Part shown: piece by piece, positions 35,398 through 47,700 of the stretch
Numbering within the stretch: position 1 is the first letter of the stretch
How the letters are laid out: each line of letters starts with the position of its first letter
Source: JAHEKO01 sp965212505
GTDB lineage: Bacteria; Acidobacteriota; Thermoanaerobaculia; Multivoradales; JAHEKO01
Assembly: GCA_965212505.1 (NCBI GenBank)
Contig: OZ243123.1
Location: 2,542,001 to 2,606,000, forward strand
DNA: 64,000 nt
Reading direction: 5' to 3'
The notes under the pieces: generated by a model
Seen by the model: only the letters and a program-made list of their open reading frames with translations
What the model was told of the DNA's origin: nothing
Database searches by the model: none
Position numbers and translations under genes: made by a program

Positions 35398-36548
35398 CGG
35401 ATCGACAGCGGATCTACCTCTCTCCCCCGCACCTCGGCGGCGATGAGATGACACTCCTCGAAGAGGCGGTCGCCTCGAACTGGATCGCCCCGATGGGCTC
35501 CCACGTCGACGCCTTCGAACGCGAGCTCGGCTCGGCGATCGACGTACCGCACGTCGCCGCGCTCTCCTCCGGTACGGCAGGCTTGCACCTGGCGCTGCGC
35601 CTCCTGAACGTCGGCCCCGGCGACGAGGTGCTCTGCGCCGACCTCACCTTTGCCGCGACCGCCAACGCCATCGTCTATCAGGGCGCCCGCCCGGTCTTCA
35701 TTGATGCGGACCCGAACACCTGGGCGTTGGACCCGCAGCTCGTGCGCGAGGAGCTCGAGACGGCCGCGCGCGAGGGACGCGCACCAGCGGCCGTCATTGC
35801 CGTCGACCTCTACGGTCAGTGCGCCGACTACGACGCCCTCGGCGAGGTCTGCAGCGAATTCAACGTACCGCTGATCGAGGACGCCGCCGAGGCGCTCGGG
35901 TCGACCTATCGCGGACGGCCCGCCGGCGGCTTCGGACGTTTCGGCGTCTTCTCGTTCAACGGCAACAAGATCATCACGACCTCCGGCGGCGGCGCACTCG
36001 TCTCGAACGACGGCACCGCCATCGAACGCGCGCGCTTTCTGGCGTCGCAGGCGCGCGACGAGGCGCCTCACTACCAGCACTCGACCGTCGGCTACAACTA
36101 CCGCCTCTCGAACCTGCTCGCCGCAGTCGGGCGGGGGCAGCTTCGGGTGCTCCAGGACCGGGTGGCGGCGCGACGGCGAAACGCGCACCGCTACCGGCAG
36201 CTCCTGGCAGACCTGCCCGGCATCGAGCTCATGCCCGAAGCTCGGTACGGCCGTTCGAATCGTTGGCTCACGTGCATTACGGTCGACCCCCACCGGTTCG
36301 GGGCCGATCGCGAGACGGTCCGTCTGGCCCTCGAGGTGGAGGAGATCGAGGCGCGACCGGTCTGGAAGCCGATGCACCTACAGCCGGTCTTCACCGGCTG
36401 CAGGGTCCGCGGAGGGCGGGTGGCGGAGCGGCTGTTCGAGACCGGACTCTGTCTGCCCAGCGGTTCGGCACTCACCGACACCGACCTCGAGCGCGTCGCC
36501 GGCATCGTCCGCGCCACCGCGAAGGAGAGGGCCGCCCATGCGTCCTGA
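35394..36548 (+). CDS. pglE: DegT-family PLP aminotransferase (PglE-like)
   Basis: ATG 35394 overlaps the pglD stop and gives 384 residues; a longer upstream frame overlapping pglD is spurious. Motifs are IYLSPPHLGGDEMTLLEEAVASNW, ALSSGTAGLHLALRLLNVGPGDEVL, DLYGQCADYD, EDAAEALGS and the PLP lysine K192 in FSFNGNKIITTSGGG. PglE moves an amino group from glutamate to the 4-keto carbon of the UDP-sugar made by the PglF-like dehydratase. The order pglC-D-E-x-F supports that pathway over other DegT substrates. Confidence 0.87.
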   Translation: MTDRQRIYLSPPHLGGDEMTLLEEAVASNWIAPMGSHVDAFERELGSAIDVPHVAALSSGTAGLHLALRLLNVGPGDEVLCADLTFAATANAIVYQGARPVFIDADPNTWALDPQLVREELETAAREGRAPAAVIAVDLYGQCADYDALGEVCSEFNVPLIEDAAEALGSTYRGRPAGGFGRFGVFSFNGNKIITTSGGGALVSNDGTAIERARFLASQARDEAPHYQHSTVGYNYRLSNLLAAVGRGQLRVLQDRVAARRRNAHRYRQLLADLPGIELMPEARYGRSNRWLTCITVDPHRFGADRETVRLALEVEEIEARPVWKPMHLQPVFTGCRVRGGRVAERLFETGLCLPSGSALTDTDLERVAGIVRATAKERAAHAS

Positions 36549-37572
36549 CTCCTTCCGCTTCTCTCCGCCCGCCTTCCCGATGCCGTACGAGCTCCTTTGG
36601 ACGCTGCGCGCAGCGTTCTCGCCGGCACCGAGCACGGTTGGAGTCGTCGTCCCCGACCGCACACTCGCCTGGGCGGGCGCACTCGGTCTCCGAGAACGAA
36701 TCGCCGCCAGGATCTCGGCGGAAGATCGATCGCTCCCCACCACAGTGCTCGACCAGTTCAAGAACTCACGTGAGCAACTCGCAGCCCGCACGCTGCTTCT
36801 CGAGAGGCTCCTCGAGCGGGTTGTGGGCGAGGCGAACGAGCTCGGCATCTCGGTCATCGCGCTCAAGGGCATCGCCCTGCTCGAGGCGGGGTTTGCGCAA
36901 CCTGGCGAGCGGCCGCTGCTCGACCTCGACCTCCTGGTCGAAGCGTCGCGAGCTGACGAGCTCGCGGCGGCTCTCACGGCGCGCGGGATCGCCACCACAG
37001 GCGAGGCCGAAAGCCATCACCTCCGCCCCATGGCCGACCCCGAACTGGGTGAGCTCGAGATCCACACCGCCGTGCCGGGGCTTTCGATCGGAGGCACCGA
37101 GCCGGCAACGGCAGAGGCGATCCGCGCGGCGGGCCTCACTCGGCCATCCGAGCGACTGACCGGACTCGAACTACCGAGCCGCGAGTTTCTCGCTGCGCAC
37201 GCCGTCGCCCACGCCATCGACCAACACGGCTACTGCCCCACCGCCTGCCCGGTGACCCGACTGATCTCCGACCTCGTCGATCTCGATGCGACAACCCTGT
37301 CGCCCGAGGTACGGGAGTGGGTCGCGACATCGGTCTCCGAGCGTGAGCTGTGCGCGGCCGAAGAGCTGTGCTCAGCGCTCGAAGGCGCGCGGGCCGAGAT
37401 CATGGGCGATCCGGGTGACCTTCTCTACCACACGCTCTGCGCGGTCTCGTCGCCGACCTATCGTAGGGCACTACGGCGTCGTGGCGCGTTCCGCGCGCTC
37501 CGCAAGCGGCAGTGGTCGAAGTTCGGGAGTGAGCTGCTTCGCAGAACTGTCGGCCGCACCGCGCTAGGCTAA
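36538..37572 (+). CDS. Nucleotidyltransferase-fold protein (NTP_transf_5-like)
   Basis: The 344-residue protein starts at ATG 36538, inside the end of pglE (11-nt overlap) with GGAGAGG upstream. The segment ISVIALKGIALLEAGFAQPGERPLLDLDLLVEAS matches the active-site region of the uncharacterised nucleotidyltransferase family (acidic DLD triad), and AAHAVAHAID follows later. Members of this family are common in exopolysaccharide loci and beside PqqD/HPr-kinase/AsnB sets, where their substrate is not known. It is embedded in the bacillosamine gene set, so it may modify the nucleotide sugar, the glycan or a partner protein. That is inference. Confidence 0.65.
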   Translation: MRPDSFRFSPPAFPMPYELLWTLRAAFSPAPSTVGVVVPDRTLAWAGALGLRERIAARISAEDRSLPTTVLDQFKNSREQLAARTLLLERLLERVVGEANELGISVIALKGIALLEAGFAQPGERPLLDLDLLVEASRADELAAALTARGIATTGEAESHHLRPMADPELGELEIHTAVPGLSIGGTEPATAEAIRAAGLTRPSERLTGLELPSREFLAAHAVAHAIDQHGYCPTACPVTRLISDLVDLDATTLSPEVREWVATSVSERELCAAEELCSALEGARAEIMGDPGDLLYHTLCAVSSPTYRRALRRRGAFRALRKRQWSKFGSELLRRTVGRTALG

Positions 37573-37584
37573 TCGAGAGACGAC

Positions 37585-39531
37585 ATGGTGAGACGGCCCT
37601 TCTGGATCCGGCATCTACGGCGTGAGCTCCACCTGGTGCTCGATCTCACCGTATTGACCGCTGCGTTCGCCGCGGCCTACCTACTGCGCTTCGACTTCGA
37701 GGTCCCCGGCGAGTTCCGACAGCGGGCACTGGTCCAGGCGCCGGTCGTCGTCCTGTTGCAGTTCCTCACGCTTGTCCTGACGGGTGTCTACCAGTTCGTC
37801 TGGCGCTACGTCGGCCTGCGCGAGGTTCGCACCTTCGCGCGCGGCGCCCTCTACTCTGCGACCCCTCTCCTGCTACTGCGGCTCGGTCTCACCGAGACCT
37901 ACCGCCAGTGGCAGATCCCGCTCTCGATCATTCTGGTCGACACCTTCTTCGCCTTCGGCGGCGTGCTCGCCCTGCGCGTGCTCCGACGCTCCCTCTTCGA
38001 GCGCTTTGAGCGCCGGCGCAACGTCAGCGAGCGCGAACGAAGGCTTCAACGAGCGCTGCTAGTAGGTGCGGGCAGTGCGGGGGTCGTCGCCGCGCGCGAG
38101 CTCATCGCCCGCGGTACCGGTGGCGTCGAGCCCGTCGGGTTTGTAGATGACGACCCCGAAAAGCGCGGCACGGTGGTGCACGGACTCAAGGTGCTCGGAG
38201 CGACCGGGGAGATTCCACGACTGGCCACCGAACTCGAGGTCGATCAGGTCATCATCACAATCGCCGCGACCAACTCCGGCGTCATCCGTGACGTGGTTGC
38301 GCTCTGCGAACGAGGCGGACTCACCGTCAAGATCATTCCAGGGCTGCAGGAGATCCTCGCCGGCAGCGTGTCGATCGGCCGCATCCGCGACATTCAGATC
38401 GAGGATTTGCTCGGCCGCGACGAGGTTCGTCTCGACCAGGACGATCTCGAGCGCTTTCTGACCGGCAAGTCGGTGTTGGTCACCGGCGCGGGCGGCTCCA
38501 TCGGTTCAGAGCTCTGCCGCCAGGTGGCGCGCTTCAACCCGCGCAGTCTGCTCCTCGTCGAGCGCTGCGAGGCGGCACTCTTCGACAGCGATCGGCGCCT
38601 GCGAGAGCTGTGGCCGCACCTGCCAATCGAGCCACTGGTCGCCGACATCGGCGACACGCCGCGCATGCGACGCCTGCTCGAGGGCTACCGTCCGGAGGTT
38701 GTGATCAACGCGGCTGCGCACAAACACGTGCCGATGATGGAACTCCACCCGGACGAGGCGATCAAGAACAACGTGCTCGCCGTCGAGCGCCTCGGCGAGG
38801 TCGCGGGCGAAGTTGGCGTCGAGGCGTTTGTCCAGATCTCGACCGACAAGGCGGTGCGCCCCTCCTCGATCATGGGCGCCTCGAAGCGGCTCGCGGAGCT
38901 CGTCTGTCAGGAGCTCGACGCGCGCTACCCCACTCGATTCCTCGCCGTTCGCTTCGGCAACGTCATGGGCTCGGCCGGCTCGGTCATCCCGATCTTCCAA
39001 GAACAGATCGAACGAGGCGGCCCGGTCACCGTCACGCATCCGGAGATTCGCCGCTACTTCATGACCATCCCCGAGGCCGCCCAGCTCGTTCTGCAGGCAG
39101 GCGCCATCGGAAACGGCGGCGACATCTTGATTCTCGACATGGGAGAGCCGGTCAAGATCGTCGACCTCGCCCGCGACATGATCTCGCTCTCGGGGAAAGA
39201 GGAGGTGCAGGTCGTCTTTTCCGGCCTACGCCCGGGCGAGAAGCTGTTCGAAGAGCTCGAGCTCCAGGGCGAAGACTGCGTGCGCACCCGTCATCCGAAG
39301 ATCTTCTCCGGACGCTTGCAACCGGCCGGGGCCGGCGAACTGGAGAACGCACTCCGTCTTCTCGAAGTGCAGGCGACCGAGGGCGCCAACGGCCAGATCC
39401 GGATGACGCTCAACGGCCTCCTCCCCGAGGCGCTACTCGAACGCCGGTCCGAAAGCCGCCCCGAGCACACGCCCACGTTCGACGACCCGCCCGTGGTCCA
39501 GATCGGCCGCGACGAACCGCCGGCAAACTGA
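37585..39531 (+). CDS. pglF: UDP-GlcNAc 4,6-dehydratase, membrane-anchored (PglF/CapD-like)
   Basis: The 648-residue protein has four N-terminal membrane helices (about 10-125) and a first Rossmann-like domain (LLVGAGSAGVVAARELI, about 155-270). The SDR dehydratase domain has the NAD motif VLVTGAGGSIGSELCRQ (about 296-312), AAAHKHVPMME and ISTDKAVRPSSIMGASKR, where Met replaces the usual SDR Tyr as in PglF/CapD enzymes. It makes the 4-keto-6-deoxy intermediate that the PglE-like aminotransferase uses. This is the last gene of the polysaccharide run; only 27 bp separate its stop from the convergent hydrolase gene. Confidence 0.9.
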   Translation: MVRRPFWIRHLRRELHLVLDLTVLTAAFAAAYLLRFDFEVPGEFRQRALVQAPVVVLLQFLTLVLTGVYQFVWRYVGLREVRTFARGALYSATPLLLLRLGLTETYRQWQIPLSIILVDTFFAFGGVLALRVLRRSLFERFERRRNVSERERRLQRALLVGAGSAGVVAARELIARGTGGVEPVGFVDDDPEKRGTVVHGLKVLGATGEIPRLATELEVDQVIITIAATNSGVIRDVVALCERGGLTVKIIPGLQEILAGSVSIGRIRDIQIEDLLGRDEVRLDQDDLERFLTGKSVLVTGAGGSIGSELCRQVARFNPRSLLLVERCEAALFDSDRRLRELWPHLPIEPLVADIGDTPRMRRLLEGYRPEVVINAAAHKHVPMMELHPDEAIKNNVLAVERLGEVAGEVGVEAFVQISTDKAVRPSSIMGASKRLAELVCQELDARYPTRFLAVRFGNVMGSAGSVIPIFQEQIERGGPVTVTHPEIRRYFMTIPEAAQLVLQAGAIGNGGDILILDMGEPVKIVDLARDMISLSGKEEVQVVFSGLRPGEKLFEELELQGEDCVRTRHPKIFSGRLQPAGAGELENALRLLEVQATEGANGQIRMTLNGLLPEALLERRSESRPEHTPTFDDPPVVQIGRDEPPAN

Positions 39532-39558
39532 CCGAGCGACCACGCGCGACGCCGGCCG

Positions 39559-40584
39559 CTACGGGTCGGTCAGCTCAAGCGCGATGCTCTGGATCGCAGG
39601 GCGAAGGAAGAAACGCTCGAAGGCGGCCGCAAGCTGCGGGTCGCCTCCCGTAAAGGCCTCCCCGACCTCACCCAGTTCGAGGCCTTCCAGGAGCACCTCT
39701 TCATCGAGCCCCTGGCGAACGCCACGTGCAACTTGTTCTCGAACCGTTGCCAAGAGGGTGGTGAAGCGCTCCAAATAGGCGCCTCCTCGCAGCACCGGTC
39801 CGTGCCCTGGGATTAGCGTATCGACGTCGAAGGAGGCCAGTTCGGTAAGAACACCAATCCAGCTGCCGATGGAGGCCTCGGCCGCCGCTGGAAAGGGCGA
39901 GGTCAGAAGGTCGCCAGTGACCAGCACTCGCCGCTCCGGCAGGTGCACAACCAGGTCGCCCGGAGTGTGTCCCGCACCAAGCCAGAGCAGACGAACCTCC
40001 TCGTCTCCTCGACGCAGTACCAGACGACCCTCGACGGTCGCGGTCGCCGGCGTCGGCCGGATAGCCGACATCTCGGTATGCAGCCGCTCGAAGTCTCGAA
40101 GGCGCGCCGCCAATGCACTTCGTTGATCGGCGCTCAGCGGCGTGCCGTTCGGCGCAAGGCCGGCTTCCAGGAGTTGGCGACGATCGGTCAACGTCTGTGC
40201 GATGCGCTCGAGTTGGCGGCTCAGCTCGGGTACGGCCCGCTCCAGCATCTGGCGCCGGGTCCCGGGGTGAGAGAGGATCTCCGCATCGCCGAAGACCTGA
40301 TTGCCCCAGATGTGATCGTCGTGCCAGTGGGTGTTGACGACGTAGCGGATCGGTAACTCAGTGCGGCTCTCGAGGTGGGTTCGGATCTCGGAAGCGCCCG
40401 CCGGGGTCAGCCCAGAGTCGATCACGACCACATCACGGTCGGTGACGATGGCGGTGGTATTGCCGATACCGCGCTCCTTCGGCTCGAAGACGACAACTCC
40501 CGGAGCCGGCTCGGAGACCGTGTATCGACCGGCCTCCTCAGCGATCGTCGTCAGACCGACCCACGCGAGCAGCAGCGCAACCAT
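39559..40584 (-). CDS. Metallo-beta-lactamase-fold hydrolase, exported
   Basis: ATG 40584 gives 341 residues with a short signal-like N-terminus (MVALLLAWVGLTTIAEEA). The metal motif THWHDDH (HxHxDH) is complete, and GHTPGDLVVHLP, VTGDLL and PGHGPV supply the other ligands. It is larger than class B beta-lactamases because of a helical insertion (about 130-190, RQLERIAQTLTDRRQLL). The substrate is unknown. The ATG overlaps the stop of the upstream membrane protein (TGATG), so it is the last gene of the PadR operon. Confidence 0.8.
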   Translation of the reverse strand: MVALLLAWVGLTTIAEEAGRYTVSEPAPGVVVFEPKERGIGNTTAIVTDRDVVVIDSGLTPAGASEIRTHLESRTELPIRYVVNTHWHDDHIWGNQVFGDAEILSHPGTRRQMLERAVPELSRQLERIAQTLTDRRQLLEAGLAPNGTPLSADQRSALAARLRDFERLHTEMSAIRPTPATATVEGRLVLRRGDEEVRLLWLGAGHTPGDLVVHLPERRVLVTGDLLTSPFPAAAEASIGSWIGVLTELASFDVDTLIPGHGPVLRGGAYLERFTTLLATVREQVARGVRQGLDEEVLLEGLELGEVGEAFTGGDPQLAAAFERFFLRPAIQSIALELTDP

Positions 40585-41147
40585 CACAACATCACCCTCC
40601 GCTTGCCAGTCGCTGCAACCACCAGCCCACATCCGACCGCCAGGGCCCAGCCGAGCCAGACCGCCACGGCCTCTTTCTCGGGCGAGATTGCAAAGAGAGC
40701 CGCAACCGTCGCGAGGCAGAACGACCCGTAGACCAACGCCACCGCACCCGGCCGACCCGTCGAGCGTCTGCGGAGATCCACTCCGCCGAGGGCGACAGCT
40801 GCGATCGCCGCCACCAGATAGGAGGATAGAGCGACAGCAGTGGACGCCGATAACGTCCGAAGCCACAGCATCGCGGCTCCCTCGAACACGATGAAGGAAC
40901 TCGCGAAGATCAGCCAGCCACGGAGAGACGTGCGAAGGGTGCCGCCGAGCCATGCGGAGACGACGGACGGCAGCGATCGAGCTACCTGACTCCAGTACCA
41001 GCGGCGCGCCTTGCGTCGCCCCCTCTCGGGCAGCGTGTAGGTCAGGTACTCCTCGTCGAGGTCGTCGGCGATTTCGAGCCCCTCATCTCGCGTCACCGCC
41101 GCCCGGATGAGCAGTTCCCGCGGAAGAACGGGAGGTCGACTGCTCAA
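40584..41147 (-). CDS. Small membrane protein with permease-prefix-2-like N-terminus
   Basis: The 187-residue protein opens with PRELLIRAAVTRDEGLEIADDLDEEYLTYTLPERGRRKARRWYWSQVARSL. This resembles the prefix domain found before MacB/FtsX-type permeases in Acidobacteriota (DLxEEY, then RA..WYW.QV). Here the permease is absent and only four hydrophobic segments follow. Such prefix proteins are typically paired with PadR regulators, as here. It sits between padR and the hydrolase with 1-4 nt overlaps on both sides. It is either a truncated transporter or a stand-alone partner; function unknown. Confidence 0.6.
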   Translation of the reverse strand: MSSRPPVLPRELLIRAAVTRDEGLEIADDLDEEYLTYTLPERGRRKARRWYWSQVARSLPSVVSAWLGGTLRTSLRGWLIFASSFIVFEGAAMLWLRTLSASTAVALSSYLVAAIAAVALGGVDLRRRSTGRPGAVALVYGSFCLATVAALFAISPEKEAVAVWLGWALAVGCGLVVAATGKRRVML

Positions 41148-41485
41148 ACTCCGCCCCCGGAACCCTCGTACGCAAGCATGAGGCGCTGCATCGTCCTCAA
41201 CGACTCGGCGAGGGCTTTGGAGCCGGCCGCGGTCAGCTCGAAGAGTCGCTTCGAGCGACCTCCGCGAGTCGGGCTGGACGGCCCCTGGCGCGAGGCGACG
41301 AGACCCTTTGTCTCTAGGCGGGAGAGCGTCGTGTGCAGAGCACCGATCGAGACACTCCGGCCGGATAGCTGTTCGGCTTCCCGACGTATCGGCACACCGT
41401 ACGCCTCCGCACCACTGCTTTGGAGCCGCTTCAAGGCGACCAGAGCGATGGTCTCGAACTCTCCAAGATGTGTAGGTCGACTCAT
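41144..41485 (-). CDS. PadR-family transcriptional regulator
   Basis: ATG 41485 (MSRPTHLGEFE) gives 113 residues; an upstream in-frame start at 41530 lies beyond the operator and is less likely. The winged-helix core is FETIALVALKRLQSSGAEAYGVPIRREAEQLSGRSVSIGALHTTLSRLETKGLV, and the wing reads GGRSKRLFELTAAG. It is a short PadR with only one C-terminal helix for dimerisation. It heads a three-gene operon, and a perfect inverted repeat abuts its start codon, which suggests self-repression. Confidence 0.88.
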   Translation of the reverse strand: MSRPTHLGEFETIALVALKRLQSSGAEAYGVPIRREAEQLSGRSVSIGALHTTLSRLETKGLVASRQGPSSPTRGGRSKRLFELTAAGSKALAESLRTMQRLMLAYEGSGGGV

Positions 41486-41500
41486 TACATTCACAATGTA
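41486..41500 (-). promoter_or_regulatory. Candidate PadR operator
   Basis: TACATTCACAATGTA is a perfect 6-bp inverted repeat with a 3-nt spacer that ends at the base next to the padR start codon. Outside it, TCAT and ATGA continue the symmetry with one base inserted on one side. PadR proteins often bind ACAT/ATGT-type dyads. It overlaps the likely ribosome site and promoter, so binding would block expression of the operon. Confidence 0.6.
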
Positions 41501-41547
41501 GATGAAATGACTGCGAAGAGTCAAGCCCAAACTCGCCCCGCCATCGG

Positions 41548-44685
<3,138 letters not shown>

Positions 44686-44720
44686 CGCGATCTCCTCATT
44701 CCCTTCGTACACCCGAACCT

Positions 44721-47700
44721 TCAGCTCGCCTCAGACGGCAGTGCGCCGCCGCTCATCTCACTCGGTTCCGCTTCCGACGTGTCCCCGACCAGGCCGCTTC
44801 GCAGGCGATCCACCAGAGAGTAGATCACCGGAATCACGAACAGCGTCAAGAACGTCGACACCACCAGACCGCAGATCACCGTAATCGCCATCGGAGTGCG
44901 CAGTTCGGCACCGTCGCCCAGCCCCAGCGCCATCGGTAGGAGGCCGAGCGTCGTCGTCGCGGTTGTCATCAAGATCGGCCGCAGGCGAACCGAGCCGGCG
45001 TTGACCACCGCCTCGGCGGTGTCACTCCCCCGCCGACGCAGAATGTTGATGTAGTCGACCAGCACGATGGCGTTGTTCACCACGATACCCGCCAGCATGA
45101 TCATCCCCAGGAAGACCACGATCGAAAGGCTGATCCCCAGCAGGTGGAGTCCCACGACCGTGCCGAAGAAGGCGAGCGGAATCGTAAAGAGAATGATCAG
45201 CGGATGGAGAAGCGATTCGAACTGCGCCGCCATGATCACGTAGACGAGAAAAATCGACAGCGCCATCGCCAGGTAGAGACTCCCCTTGCTGCGCTCCCAC
45301 TCTTCGTTCTGTCCGGAGATAAAGAAGGTGGTGCCGGAGGGCCAATCGAGCGCGTTCAGCTCGGCCTTGATCGCCTCGACCGCACTGCCGAGCGAACCGC
45401 TGCCGATGTTGGCGTTGACCAACGCGACCCGGCGACCGTCGACGCGACGGACCTCGCTCGGCCCCTCCGCGAGTTCGACGCTCGCCACCGCGGAGAGCGG
45501 AATCGGACGATCGCCCCCCGGGTTGACGATCAGATTACGGACGTTGTCGACCGTCTCACGGTCCTGCATCTCGAGCCGCACGACGATCGGGATCCGACGA
45601 TCCTTCATGTTGAAGCGGGTCGCTTCGAAGCCCAGGACCTTGTCGCGAACGAGCCGCGCGACACCGCCTGGGTTGAGACCGTAGCGAGCCAGGAGATCAC
45701 GGTCGTAGACAACCTGTACCTCCGGCGCACCCCGTTGGAGCGTGGTCTCGACGTCGGCCAGTTGCGGCATCGACGCCATCATCGCCTTGGCCACCTCCGC
45801 CTGACGGCGCAGTAGCACCAGATCGTCACCGTGGACCTCGACTTCGATCGGCGACTTGAAGCTGAAGAGCACCGGTCTCGTGACGCGTGCATCGAGGTCG
45901 GGAATCTCGGCAAAACGTTCCCGCAAGCGTCCGACCACGATGTCTTCGACCCGCGGATCGGCCGCGTCCAGCAGTACTTTGAACTTGGCCGTGTGTTCGC
46001 CCTCGTCGGAACGGTTCGAGTTGGCCGCGTCGTAGCCGACGGTGAGCAACAGGGAGCGGATGTGTTCCTTCTCCGCGAGGATCGCGGCTTCGACGGGCGC
46101 CACGATCGACTCGGTCGCCTCGATCGGCGTGCCGACCGGCAGAGCCACCTCGACGGTGAACTCGCCCTGGCGAACCTCCGGAAGGAGCTCGCTATCGAGT
46201 TTGAGCGCGGTCCACCCGGTCACGAAGAAACAGGCTCCGACCAGCAGCAGGACGACGACCGGATTGCGCATTGCCCAGCGCAGGCCCCGTGGGTAGCTCG
46301 CACTCAGCCGCTCGAGGGCCCAGCGCGTCGCCAGAATCGGGAGGGCGACGATCCAGCCGAAGATTCGACCGATCAGAGGACGGAGAACCTTGCCGCCCAG
46401 GAAGAAGAGTCCGAGAAAGGCGCCCAGGAGCAGTTTGCCGACCAGCTCGAAGATCGAGCCGACGACCATGCGCAGCAAGAGATAGAGGATGAGCAGCGGA
46501 TAGGCGATCCACCGGAAGAGCCGCAGGAGCCCCATCGGCTTCTCGCCGGCCGCTCGGAAAGAACTCCAGTCCGAGCGCACGGCGTGCCAGGTGGCGTAGC
46601 GCCGCCAGTCCAACTTGCGCGGCGCCCCGGCGCCCTTCAGTCCGCCGCGGCTGGCGAGCATCGGAATCAGGAAGAGCGCGACGATGAGAGATGCGATCAG
46701 CGAAATCACGACTGCCAGGCCCAGGTCGCCAAACGCCTGGCCCGCAACGCCCTCGACAAAAACCATCGGGAAGAAGACCGCGATGGTCGTCAGGGTCGAA
46801 GCGACCACCGCTCCACGCACCTCGGCGGTGCCGCGATCGGCCGCGGTACGGACGTCGTCCCCCTCCTCCCGGCAACGGAAGATCGACTCGAGCACCACGA
46901 TCGACGAATCGACCAGCATGCCGATTCCCAGGGCCAAGCCTCCCAGAGACATCACGTTGAGGCTCACTCCCAGGAGGTTGAGCGGTGCGAAGGTCACCAG
47001 CAGGGAGATCGGTATGCTGATGGCGATAATTGCGGTCGTCCTCAGGTCTCGCAAGAAGAGAAAGAGCACGATCACCGCCAACAGGCCGCCGAGCACCGCG
47101 GTATTGCGCACCTCGTTGATGCTCGACTCGATGAAGAGCGATCGATCGGCGACCAGCGAGAGCTCGGCCGCTTCGTTCTTCCACATCTGCTCGACGAGGC
47201 CCGGCGGCTCCTCGGGCATCGGCCGACCGCCAGGGCCCGCCTTCCCGCCGGGGCCGCGCTTGGGCGCCTCGGCGACCACCGTCTCTCCGGCGGCGCGCTT
47301 GGCGTCGTCCTCGCGGGCCTTGGCGACATCGAATTCGCCCAGCGCACCCTTGACCCGCTTGGCGAGTGCGACGATGTTGGCGTCGGCCTCCTTGAAGATG
47401 TCAATCTGAACGCTGTCCAGAGAGTTGGTCCGCGTCAGAATCTCGCGTTCCTTGTTGCTGCGCAGCACGCGACCGATCGCGCCGACCCGGACCTCACGCC
47501 CCTCGAAGCTCGACACGACCGTCTCCTCGATCTGCGAGAGGTCTTCGTACTCATTCAGCGTTCGCACCATGTACTCGGTGCGTCCCTCGGTGAGCGTTCC
47601 GCCCGCGAGATTGACATTCTCCTGGGCCAAGCGGTTGATGACCGTCTGAATGTCGAGACCGGTCCGGCGTAGCTCCTCTTCCTCGAGGAGGACGTGAATC

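Noticed and set aside
39528..39573. Inverted repeat CTGACCGA/TCGGTCAG between pglF and the hydrolase gene
   Set aside because: The loop is 30 nt and there is no T-tract, so it is not a convincing terminator.
45831..47672. A 613-residue plus-strand open frame
   Set aside because: Antisense to the RND pump gene, with a composition rich in Arg, His, Asp and Gln that reflects the opposite coding strand.
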